Source of the DNA: Candidatus Sumerlaeota bacterium
Lineage (GTDB): Bacteria > Sumerlaeota > Sumerlaeia > MWCT01 > JAUWMI01
Direction of reading: 5' to 3'
Length of the DNA: 33,121 bases
Assembly: GCA_030613245.1 (NCBI GenBank)
Contig: JAUWMI010000048.1
Location: forward strand, 1 to 33,121
In this document: positions 16,870-24,611 of the stretch, in pieces
Numbering within the stretch: position 1 is the stretch's first letter
How the letters are laid out: every line of letters begins with the position of its first letter
Notes under the pieces: model-generated
Told to the model about the DNA's origin: nothing
Seen by the model: the letters and a program-made list of their open reading frames with translations, nothing else
Database searches by the model: none
Program-made: the position numbers and the translations under genes

Positions 16870-17751
16870 TTACAAAAACGTGCTGTTGTCATCGTCGGTA
16901 CTGAACGTATGGAGCGCAGGCGGCCGTTCCAGATCAATGCCGGGCTTGTCTTGAAATAGCTCAGCGACGTCACGACTGACTTTCTGCGTCAGTAGCCGTA
17001 GTTTGATACCCATGGGACATGCGCGTTCGCAGGCGCCGCATTCGCCGCAGCGGCCGGCTGAGTGGAGCGCACGCACCAGATGATAGATCATAATGTCGCT
17101 TGGATGCGTGCCTTCGCTGATCCATTTTGGCTGCGTTTGATCCACAAAACATTCTTCGCAATAACACAATGGGCAGGCATTACGACATGCGTAACAGCGG
17201 ATGCAGCGACTGAACTCCTGTTCGAGTGCCTTCCATCGCTCGGCTGGAGATAATGCTTCAAATGCAGCGAGCTCGGCGTCCAGTTCAGAGGGTTTCTTTG
17301 GCTTTATCTCATCCGGCGAGCCAATCAGAATATCGTAGAGCGGCGGGACATTCACCTCGCAGTGTTGACACGAGGCGTATGGTATAGGAGGTTCGCCAGT
17401 CGCGCGTGTGTCGAGTATGCCATCGCATACAATACCGATGATGTGTAGGCGATCCCTGCTGATCTGTTTTTCCTTTATTAATCCCACGAGGCTTCGCGCA
17501 TCGCAACCTTTCACGACAATACCGATTTTGCTGCTTGATTGCATTCTCTGCAAATAGCTCACCAAATTTAATTGGCAGTGATTGTTCCATACAAGCATGT
17601 TCGCATCCTGAGGTTTACGAATAAAGACTGGAGTGACGCGGTTCGGCAGCGTTCCCCGGCCATAGCCGATAATGAGGTCTACGACATTCTCAGCCAGCAG
17701 TTGCTGAGCGCGCTCTCTAAGCTCGTGCTCTATCTGGTTTTCTAACTCCAT
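16870..17751 (-). CDS. flxC: FlxC-type Fe-S protein
   Basis: A 293-residue iron-sulfur protein. The N-terminal part resembles the FrhB/HycB-associated fold, with VVKGCDARSLVGLIKE (~100-115). A central Cys-rich segment CIRCYACRNACPLCYCEEC (~184-202) and a later CGECGACERACPMG (~238-251) supply at least two [4Fe-4S] clusters. GGAGATC precedes the ATG by 11 bases, and the gap to flxD is 15 bases. It belongs with FlxB in linking the NADH-reactive subunit to the FlxD/HdrA end. The FlxB and FlxC labels follow gene order and could be swapped relative to other published operons. Confidence 0.8.
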   Translation of the reverse strand: MELENQIEHELRERAQQLLAENVVDLIIGYGRGTLPNRVTPVFIRKPQDANMLVWNNHCQLNLVSYLQRMQSSSKIGIVVKGCDARSLVGLIKEKQISRDRLHIIGIVCDGILDTRATGEPPIPYASCQHCEVNVPPLYDILIGSPDEIKPKKPSELDAELAAFEALSPAERWKALEQEFSRCIRCYACRNACPLCYCEECFVDQTQPKWISEGTHPSDIMIYHLVRALHSAGRCGECGACERACPMGIKLRLLTQKVSRDVAELFQDKPGIDLERPPALHTFSTDDDNSTFL

Positions 17752-17766
17752 GCGTTTGCTGATCTC

Positions 17767-18240
17767 CTACATATGTGCTGCCTGGATGAGTTCAGGGGGC
17801 AAAGAGAATGTCTTGACCAAACGTTTCGCCGGCCCCAGGGCCTTGATCTTCTCAACGGCGTCAGCCACAACACGGGAAAACTTTTCTCCTTCTGCTGCAC
17901 TGACCCAAGAAAATTGCACGCGGTTTTCTTCCAATCCCACGTAGTCGAGCAGGCGCTTCAGCACGATAAATTTTCGCCGCGCATAGTAATTCCCAGTCAG
18001 GTAATGGCAGTCTCCTGGATGACAGCCGGAAACCAGCACACCATCGGCGCCGTGTTGCAGGGACTTCAGAATGAACAATGGATCAACGCGACCCGAACAC
18101 GGAACGCGGATGACGCGGATGTTTGGCGGATACTGAAACCGGCTGATGCCGGCGAGGTCTGCACCAGCATAGCTACACCAGTTGCATAGAAAAGCGATCA
18201 ATCTTGGTTCAAATTCTGCGCCAGGCTGCATCATCGTCAA
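17767..18240 (-). CDS. flxD: MvhD-like [2Fe-2S] adaptor (FlxD)
   Basis: A 157-residue member of the MvhD family, the adaptor that docks an electron-donating module onto HdrA in Mvh-Hdr, Fdh-Hdr, MetVF-Hdr and Flx-Hdr complexes. The Cys ligands are in place: C19 and C22 in FLCNWCSYAGAD, C48 in VPCSGRVD, C73 and C78 in SGCHPGDCHY. The start lies among three closely spaced Met (residues 1, 3 and 4). It follows hdrA after 45 bases and precedes flxC by 15 bases. Its position between hdrA and the Flx genes matches its expected physical place in the complex. Confidence 0.9.
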   Translation of the reverse strand: MTMMQPGAEFEPRLIAFLCNWCSYAGADLAGISRFQYPPNIRVIRVPCSGRVDPLFILKSLQHGADGVLVSGCHPGDCHYLTGNYYARRKFIVLKRLLDYVGLEENRVQFSWVSAAEGEKFSRVVADAVEKIKALGPAKRLVKTFSLPPELIQAAHM

Positions 18241-18285
18241 TCTTACCGTCTGAGTTATACTATCCCTGCAATGAGAAATCTTGTG

Positions 18286-21200
18286 TTATCGAAATGCGAG
18301 GAGCTGCGCAACAATCTCCTCGTTCGTAAAGCCGGAAATATTTGGTGCACCGCAACGACAGCTCGTGGCGCACACGCCGCATCCCTTGCAAAGAGTGGCA
18401 TTCACCACCGCCACGTGCTTTTCTTCGTCAATCTCAATTGCTTTGTACGGGCACATCTCCACGCAGAGGCCACAGGCCTTACACCGGTGTTCATCAATAT
18501 GTGAGACGATGGGTTCTGTTTCGATAAACTTCTTCGACAGAACCACGACTGCGCGTGCCGCGGCAGCCTCGGCCTGTGAAATTGCCTCGTCAATCAATTT
18601 AGGTGCATGTGCCATCCCGCAGAGAAAGATTCCGTCCGTGGCAAAATCAACTGGTCGTAGCTTCATGTGCGCTTCCATGTAGAAGCCGTCGCTATCCAAC
18701 GGCACTTTCAACAGCTGCGCCACCACCTTGTTTTCATCGTGCGGCACCGTGGCCATGCTGAGCACGAGTAAGTCAGCAGGGATGGCAATAGTTTCGTGTA
18801 AAATGAGATCATCAGTTATAACAAAAAGCTCATTGTCTTTGTGCTCAACGCGCGGTGGATTCTCGGGCGTGTAGCGAATGAAGAGAACGCCTGCTTCGCG
18901 CGCCTGTGTGTAGTACTGCTCAAGAAAGCCAAAGGTGCGCATATCACGATAGAGAATAAAAACATTTGCTGCGGGATTCCTGGCCTTTATGGCAAGCGCA
19001 TTCTTGATCGCCTCGGCACAGCAAACACGGCTGCAGTAAGGTCGCTCGTCGGTCCGCGATCCCACGCATTGAATCATTACTACGTTCTCCGCCGCTGGTG
19101 TTGTATCGTTCTCGAGCATCTGTTCAAGCTGGCGCTGCGTAATGATGCGTGAGTCGGTTCCATAGTCGTATTCTGCTGGCTTCTTCTCTGCGGCGCCGGT
19201 GGCAACGATCACCACGCCGTGCTGATATTTCGTCTCATTTCCATTGTGTTCAATAGTAGACTCAAAATTGCCGATGAAGCCCTCAACCGCTTTAACAGAG
19301 GCTGAGGTGAATACAGAAATTTTCTCATGGCCTCTGATCTCATCAATAAGATCCCTGAGGTAGACCTGAATGTCGGTGCCAGCGAGTGTGCGATACATGT
19401 GGCGAAGGTTTCCGCCGAGCTCGGGTTGCTGTTCGACCAGAGCCACCTGGTAACCCTGGTTAGCCAGGGTTCGAGCTGCAGTCATACCTGCCAGGCCGCC
19501 GCCGATTACAAGCGCTGAATACGTAACACTGGTTTTTTGGCGCTCCAGCGGCTCCAGGTAGCGCGCCTTCTCAATAGCCATACGCACGAGATCCTTTGCC
19601 TTTTCCGTTGCTTCGCGCGGCAGTTCCATGTGCACCCAGGAGCACTGATCGCGGATGTTTGCCATCTCGAAAAGATAAGGGTTCAGGCCCGCTTCGCGAA
19701 TAGTTTGCTGAAACAACGGCTCGTGCGTTCGCGGTGAGCAGGAGGCAACCACCACGCGGTTGATGCCGTGCTCCTTGATCTTTTCAGTGATCAGTTCCTG
19801 GGTATCCTGTGCGCACGTATAGATATTGCGCTCGGCATAGACGACAAAGGTAAGCGTCTTTGTATATTCAAGAACATCTTCGACGTCAACGACACCAGCA
19901 ATGTTGATACCACAGTGGCAGATGAACACGCCAACGCGCGGAGGTTCACCACGCACATCGCGTTCAGGCGGAAATGTCTTTTCGCTGACCAGCGTGCCGC
20001 GGGCAGGGCAGAGGAGCTCGGATGCCTTAGCCGCTGCAGCACTTGCCTGCATCACGGTTTCCGGGATGTCCTTGGGCCCCTGGAAAGCGCCCGCAACATA
20101 CACGCCGGGTCGGGCAGTCAGCATCGGTGCGAATTCAGGAGATGCATTGAAGCCGTACGTGTTTAGCTGAAGGCCAAATGCATCCGCTAATTTCTTTGCA
20201 TCCTGCGGCGGATCGAGCCCGACTGACAGCACAACAAGATCGAAGCGTTCGCTTTTGAGCGTTCCATCTTCGTCTTCGTAATGAAGCAGCAAATCCTTTG
20301 TTGAGGGATCTTCTGTCACGTGCGACACTCGGGCGCGCACATACTGCACGCCATACGTTGCCTGTGCACGTTCGTAGTACTGGTCAAAGCCCTTCCCATG
20401 GGCACGCATGTCCATCATGAAAATGGTTGTGGAGAGACCCTTCAGGTGTTCCTGGGCGATGACGGCCTCTTTGGTAGCGTACATGCAGCAGACGGACGAG
20501 CAGTATTCACGGCCGTGCGCGCAGTCGCGCGAACCAACGCATTGCAGAAACGCAACAGAGCGGGGCGGCTTGCCGTCAGAGAGCCGCTGTATGTGACCAG
20601 TAAATGGACCTGTGGCGCCCATCATTCGCTCAAACTCAATACTGGTCAGCACATTCGCGTAGCGGCGATAGCCGTATTCTTCCAGGCCACTGGGGTCAAA
20701 TTCATCATAACCAGGAGCAAGAATGACCGAGCCGACATTGAGCCGAATCTCCTCTTCCTGCATGTCCAAGTCAATGGCTTTGGGCTCGCATACTTTCAGG
20801 CATTCATAGCATTCGGAGCATATACCACATTTCAGGCACCGACCGGCTTCAGCAACGGCTTCTTCTTCTGTATAGCCAAGCTCGACTTCGTCGAAGGATG
20901 TGCGGCGGACATGAGGGTCAAGCGAGGCCATAGGAGTGCGCGGTTGAGGCTCTGGCAGTGTCTCCAGCTCGTACTGGACTTTCTCGAGGTGAGGCCGTGG
21001 AGTTATTGGCTCGTCCTGGAGAAATTGGTGAATGGCGAGTGCCGCACGCTTGCCAGTATCAATTGCCTCAATCACCGTGGCTGGCCCAAGGACTACGTCG
21101 CCACCGGCAAACACACCCTCTTCGGATGTGCGATAGCAATCATCAACTTCAAGTGTTCCCCACCGGGTTCTTTTGAAATCATCGGGGAGGAATCTGAGAT

Positions 21201-22701
21201 CAGCTTCCTGGCTAATCGCCGGAATGATAGTGTCAACCTCAATGGTGAATTCGGATTTTTCAATAGGAATGGGACGACGACGGCCACTTGCATCCGGCTC
21301 GCCGAGTTTCATGCGGATGCACTGCATGGCAGAGAGCTTTCCATTCTGCCCGATGATTTTCGTTGGTGCAGCGAGATAGTGAATGGTGATGCCTTCCTCT
21401 TCTGCAGCATCAACTTCGCTGGCATTTGCGGGCATTTCCGTACGGGAACGGCGATAGATGATAGAGACCTCCTCGGCTCCGAGCCGGAGTGTGGAGCGTG
21501 CTGCATCAATGGCAGCATTGCCGCCACCAATTACCGCCACGCGTTGTCCAATGGCTGGCTGTTTCCCAAGATTCATCTCACGCAGGAAATCTACAGCGTG
21601 GAAGATTCCCTGCAAATCTTCGCCTTCAATGCCTAGTTTTTTGCTGATCTGCGCACCGATTGACACAAATACAGCATCGTATCTTTTGCGTAATTCTTCA
21701 AATGGGATGTTTGTCCCTACCGGCGTATCGAGATTGATCTCAACGCCAAGCGCCTTAATCTCATTGATTTCCATTTCCAGAACGTCGGCGGGTAAACGGC
21801 AGTCAGGGATGCCAATCGCCAGCATACCGCCCGGGCGCGAGAGGCTCTCGTAGATAGTGGCATCGTAGCCCAGGAGTGCGAGATCATTTGCGCAGGCTAG
21901 GCCACCGGGACCCGAGCCAATTATTGCAACGTGCTTGTCTTGCTTGCTACGGTTTTCGTTTGCAGGTGGTTTGCGCAAGCCATGCTTGGTCACGTAGTCT
22001 ACAACAAACCGTTTGAGCGCAGCTACGGCTACAGGCTGATCGATTTCATTTCGCTGGCAGTTTTGTTCGCAGGGGTGATGGCATACGCGGCCGCAAATGC
22101 CCGGTAGCGGATTCACGCTCCGGATAAGCGCGTACGCCTCTTCAAACTTTCGTTCGCGAATAAGAGCCACATAGCCCTGGGCTGAGGTTTCTATGGGGCA
22201 GGCGGATTTGCACGGAGCTACACCCCGCTTCTCAATGGCAAAGGCGTTTGGAATGGCCTGGGCAAAGAGTTTGTAGATCGCTTTTCGTGTGCCCAGGTTC
22301 TCATCGTATTGATTGGGCCGCTCGATGGGACATACCTTTACGCATTCATCACACGCCGTACATTTTTCAATGTCCACATAGCGAGGATGCTTTTTAACAC
22401 TAACGGTAAAATTTCCGGCCTCTCCTTCGACGCGCTCCACTTCAGCGTAGGTGATTATCTCAATGTTGTGATGGCGTCCAGCATCAACCAGCTTCGGCGC
22501 AAGGATACACATGGCGCAGTCGTTGGTCGGAAAGGTCTTGTCTAGCTGGGCCATGACTCCGCCAATGCTCAGGTTTTTCTCCACAAGATAGACCTTGTAG
22601 CCTGATTCTGCGAGGTCAAGGGCCGACTGAACGCCGGCCACCCCTCCACCAACTACCATGACGGCGCCAATAACTTTTTTCTGTGTTGTTTGAGATTTCA
22701 T
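18286..22701 (-). CDS. hdrA: Giant HdrA-GltD-HdrA fusion flavoprotein
   Basis: A 1471-residue fusion. Residues ~10-150 are the start of an HdrA (FAD loop GGGVAG 18-23, CTACDECVKVCP ~114-125). Residues ~155-565 are an inserted GltD/NfnB-like module: N-terminal Fe-S Cys (164-215), FAD loop GSGPGG 262-267, NADP-type loop GGGNAA 392-397 and FAGGD 531-535. HdrA resumes at ~620 with CLKCGICSECYECLKVC and QCVGSRD...SSVCC (~720-739). A second, complete HdrA follows: VGVFICHCGINIAG ~923-936, CSPRTHEP ~988, FAD loop GGGLAG 1067-1072, QCVGSR ~1211, and two ferredoxin sites CKACGLCVEMCP (1407-1418) and CKGCGVCATSC (1438-1448). HdrA holds the bifurcating FAD. Typical HdrA is about 650 residues. Confidence 0.92.
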   Translation of the reverse strand: MKSQTTQKKVIGAVMVVGGGVAGVQSALDLAESGYKVYLVEKNLSIGGVMAQLDKTFPTNDCAMCILAPKLVDAGRHHNIEIITYAEVERVEGEAGNFTVSVKKHPRYVDIEKCTACDECVKVCPIERPNQYDENLGTRKAIYKLFAQAIPNAFAIEKRGVAPCKSACPIETSAQGYVALIRERKFEEAYALIRSVNPLPGICGRVCHHPCEQNCQRNEIDQPVAVAALKRFVVDYVTKHGLRKPPANENRSKQDKHVAIIGSGPGGLACANDLALLGYDATIYESLSRPGGMLAIGIPDCRLPADVLEMEINEIKALGVEINLDTPVGTNIPFEELRKRYDAVFVSIGAQISKKLGIEGEDLQGIFHAVDFLREMNLGKQPAIGQRVAVIGGGNAAIDAARSTLRLGAEEVSIIYRRSRTEMPANASEVDAAEEEGITIHYLAAPTKIIGQNGKLSAMQCIRMKLGEPDASGRRRPIPIEKSEFTIEVDTIIPAISQEADLRFLPDDFKRTRWGTLEVDDCYRTSEEGVFAGGDVVLGPATVIEAIDTGKRAALAIHQFLQDEPITPRPHLEKVQYELETLPEPQPRTPMASLDPHVRRTSFDEVELGYTEEEAVAEAGRCLKCGICSECYECLKVCEPKAIDLDMQEEEIRLNVGSVILAPGYDEFDPSGLEEYGYRRYANVLTSIEFERMMGATGPFTGHIQRLSDGKPPRSVAFLQCVGSRDCAHGREYCSSVCCMYATKEAVIAQEHLKGLSTTIFMMDMRAHGKGFDQYYERAQATYGVQYVRARVSHVTEDPSTKDLLLHYEDEDGTLKSERFDLVVLSVGLDPPQDAKKLADAFGLQLNTYGFNASPEFAPMLTARPGVYVAGAFQGPKDIPETVMQASAAAAKASELLCPARGTLVSEKTFPPERDVRGEPPRVGVFICHCGINIAGVVDVEDVLEYTKTLTFVVYAERNIYTCAQDTQELITEKIKEHGINRVVVASCSPRTHEPLFQQTIREAGLNPYLFEMANIRDQCSWVHMELPREATEKAKDLVRMAIEKARYLEPLERQKTSVTYSALVIGGGLAGMTAARTLANQGYQVALVEQQPELGGNLRHMYRTLAGTDIQVYLRDLIDEIRGHEKISVFTSASVKAVEGFIGNFESTIEHNGNETKYQHGVVIVATGAAEKKPAEYDYGTDSRIITQRQLEQMLENDTTPAAENVVMIQCVGSRTDERPYCSRVCCAEAIKNALAIKARNPAANVFILYRDMRTFGFLEQYYTQAREAGVLFIRYTPENPPRVEHKDNELFVITDDLILHETIAIPADLLVLSMATVPHDENKVVAQLLKVPLDSDGFYMEAHMKLRPVDFATDGIFLCGMAHAPKLIDEAISQAEAAAARAVVVLSKKFIETEPIVSHIDEHRCKACGLCVEMCPYKAIEIDEEKHVAVVNATLCKGCGVCATSCRCGAPNISGFTNEEIVAQLLAFR

Positions 22702-22732
22702 TCGATGTTTCGTGACTCAGGCAACTCCTAGA

Positions 22733-23611
22733 TCACACTCCGAGTTTTTCCAACACAGCGGTTGGTCGCACCCGATTCTGATTGAACCCGAGCTCCTTTG
22801 GCTCAATACCTAACGCCAGGCCCAGTATCTGCGGGTAGTAGAGTACGGGCAGATGGTATTCGGTCTGAAAGGTGCTTTCGATCTTGCGCTGATTGCTTTC
22901 GTACATAATGCTGCAGAAGGGGCAGATTAAGACAATCGCGTCCACCCGATTGGCTATTAAGTTGTCGAGTTTTTTCTTTGAAATCTTCAGAGCCAACCCT
23001 TCATCTATTGCTAGCAATGCTCCACCACAACAGCTCAGCTTCTCCTCATAGCTTATACTTTCTGCGCCAGTGAGGGTAATAAGCTGATCCAGGGTCTGCG
23101 GGTTCTCGTCGCTGTCAAATCCGCTGTATATGGCTGTAGGCTTGAGATAATGGCAGCCGTAATGAGGGGCAAAGCGCAGAGCATTGAGAGGGCGGGTGAT
23201 CTTTTCCTGGAGCGCCTTGAAGCCCACTTCCTCGATCAACAGGCGCACAAAGTGCTTTACCTCGACCGTGCCACGGTATTCCATACCGAGTTCGCGCAAT
23301 TTCTGATTGACCTCATCACGCTGCGTCGCAGAGTCGCGCAGCACAAGGTTGGTTTCTGTAAGCATTCCCGTGCACGCAGTGCATATGGTGCAAAGATTTG
23401 CGTTATTTTGTTCAGCAAGCGCAAGATTGCGTGCGGCCATAAGAAGAGAGGTTTTGTGATGCACTGAATCAATCGGGAACCCGCAGCAGGTAAAGTTGTC
23501 GATATCAAGAAGCGGGATGTTCAGGACCGCAGCGATTTTGCGTGTCGCAAGCTCGTAGTTCTGCGCTCGAACGGGAATCGTACAGCCAAGAAAAAGGGCG
23601 TATGGATTCAT
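22733..23611 (-). CDS. hdrB: Heterodisulfide reductase subunit B
   Basis: The subunit carrying the noncubane [4Fe-4S] pair that cleaves a disulfide. Both CCG motifs are complete: C10, C42-C43, C77 and C80; then C153, C194-C195, C230 and C233. This fits CX31-38CCX33-34CX2C twice, so the active sites should be functional. The C-terminus (~240-292) has YYPQILGLALGI, typical for the family. Length 292 is normal. It begins 4 bases after hdrC and ends 31 bases before hdrA. Since this is a bacterium without visible CoM/CoB metabolism, the substrate disulfide must differ from the methanogen one; DsrC is the proposed partner in sulfate reducers but is not in the window. Confidence 0.92.
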   Translation of the reverse strand: MNPYALFLGCTIPVRAQNYELATRKIAAVLNIPLLDIDNFTCCGFPIDSVHHKTSLLMAARNLALAEQNNANLCTICTACTGMLTETNLVLRDSATQRDEVNQKLRELGMEYRGTVEVKHFVRLLIEEVGFKALQEKITRPLNALRFAPHYGCHYLKPTAIYSGFDSDENPQTLDQLITLTGAESISYEEKLSCCGGALLAIDEGLALKISKKKLDNLIANRVDAIVLICPFCSIMYESNQRKIESTFQTEYHLPVLYYPQILGLALGIEPKELGFNQNRVRPTAVLEKLGV

Positions 23612-23615
23612 GAAT

Positions 23616-24119
23616 TTAATCCTTTGGCTCCCTTTTTGTTAGGCCTGTCAATTCAAAGATGCGTACCATATCAGGGTTTTGTTTTTCGAGAGGCGGCAGC
23701 CCGAGGCGGCCGCGCTTCTTATTGTCGAAGTCCTCGATCTCGTAAATTTTGCCGTGTTTGCGAATAGTCTCTACCTGAGTCTGGTAGGCGGGATGAATGA
23801 TTCCTTCACTAACGGCAATATTTTTCAGCACCCGCATGATGGTTGTCAGATGCACGTCCTGGGGACAGCGCTCAGTGCATGTATAGCAGCTGGCACAGAG
23901 CCATACGAAATCCGAGCGCAACACTTCGTCTTTCATCCCAAGAAGCACCATGCGGATGATACGGCGCGGGTTGTAGCGTTCGTCAATCTCGCGCACCGGA
24001 CACGCAGCTGAGCAGGCGCCACAGGCAAAGCATCGGAGGATGTTTTCTCCGCCAGGTGTGGAGAGAACCAGATTCTTAAATGCCAGATTCTTCTTATCGA
24101 GGTAGATAATGCTGCTCAC
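23616..24119 (-). CDS. hdrC: Heterodisulfide reductase subunit C
   Basis: A 167-residue ferredoxin-like subunit that relays electrons from HdrA to HdrB. Two [4Fe-4S] motifs are seen: CFACGACSAACP (~30-41) and CASCYTCTERCP (~76-87), followed by IMRVLKNIAV. The hydrophobic segment between them is not long enough for a membrane anchor. It is the first gene of the minus-strand run; the start ATG directly abuts a long AT-rich intergenic region that should hold the operon promoter. No strong ribosome site is obvious before the ATG (AAGGGTTCATAACGTG lies upstream). Confidence 0.92.
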   Translation of the reverse strand: MSSIIYLDKKNLAFKNLVLSTPGGENILRCFACGACSAACPVREIDERYNPRRIIRMVLLGMKDEVLRSDFVWLCASCYTCTERCPQDVHLTTIMRVLKNIAVSEGIIHPAYQTQVETIRKHGKIYEIEDFDNKKRGRLGLPPLEKQNPDMVRIFELTGLTKREPKD

Positions 24120-24219
24120 GTTATGAACCCTTTACCTGATCACAAAGCGGATAGTTGATATTAAAGAAGTTGAGGTTCAAGGCTTAAACCGGATTCTCGT
24201 GTTTATTTATTGGCCAAAA

Positions 24220-24248
24220 GTATTATTTGTCTCAGGAGCGATTTTCAA
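24220..24248 (-). promoter_or_regulatory. Candidate promoter of the hdr-flx run
   Basis: On the minus strand TTGAAA (24248-24243), a 17-base spacer and TAATAC (24225-24220), about 100 bases before the hdrC start. The -35 matches 5 of 6 but the -10 only 3 of 6. A perfect TTGACA further up (24317-24312) has no good -10 partner. Confidence 0.3.
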
Positions 24249-24310
24249 AAATTGCGCTGATAGCTGTAACTATTAAAATCAGTTTTAAATTTCTTTTTTA
24301 AAAAGCAAAA

Positions 24311-24339
24311 ATGTCAAGAGAAAATCCGGATAGTATAAT
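24311..24339 (+). promoter_or_regulatory. Candidate promoter towards polX
   Basis: ATGTCA at 24311-24316 (4 of 6), a 17-base spacer and a perfect TATAAT at 24334-24339. If used for polX it gives a ~265-base untranslated leader. Confidence 0.5.
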
Positions 24340-24611
24340 ACAAGACACGCAATTTTTTCAATGCCCTTTAATGCTGAATTAGCTAAAATTATAACGTATT
24401 TTGTGGCGCCGACTGTAATCTACATAACATATCAGCGAATAATCCTGAGAGCGGCCTTCCCGCCACACAAACAGTAACAAAAAAACGTTGCAAAGTTAGG
24501 GAGTATTTATCATAAGTGCGTAGAGTAAAGAAAGTAGAATTTGCACACACTTTTCTTCTTTGCCCTGTTGCTAGAGACAGCGCAATTTAAGTAACTTTTT
24601 GTAACGGCACA

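Larger units (their letters stand above)
24120..24611. other. AT-rich divergent intergenic region (hdrC / polX)
   Basis: At 492 bases this is the longest non-coding stretch in the window. It separates the first gene of the Hdr run (minus) from polX (plus) and is much richer in AT than the flanking genes. It contains promoter-like elements on both strands (24311-24339 and 24220-24248). A short frame on the minus strand at 24510-25136 overlaps polX and is a shadow. No RNA gene was recognised. Confidence 0.6.

Noticed and set aside
18205-18225. T-loop-like GGTTCAAATTC hinting at a tRNA
   Set aside because: It lies inside flxD and has no matching acceptor, D or anticodon stems.
20320-21636. 438-residue plus-strand frame opposite hdrA
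   Set aside because: It is a shadow of the giant hdrA, whose frame has clear motifs throughout; the shadow translation matches no family and has no ribosome site.
15809-24119. Methanogen-type Mvh-Hdr complex
   Set aside because: The MvhD-like adaptor is followed by Flx genes, not hydrogenase mvhA/mvhG, and the rest of the window is bacterial in character.
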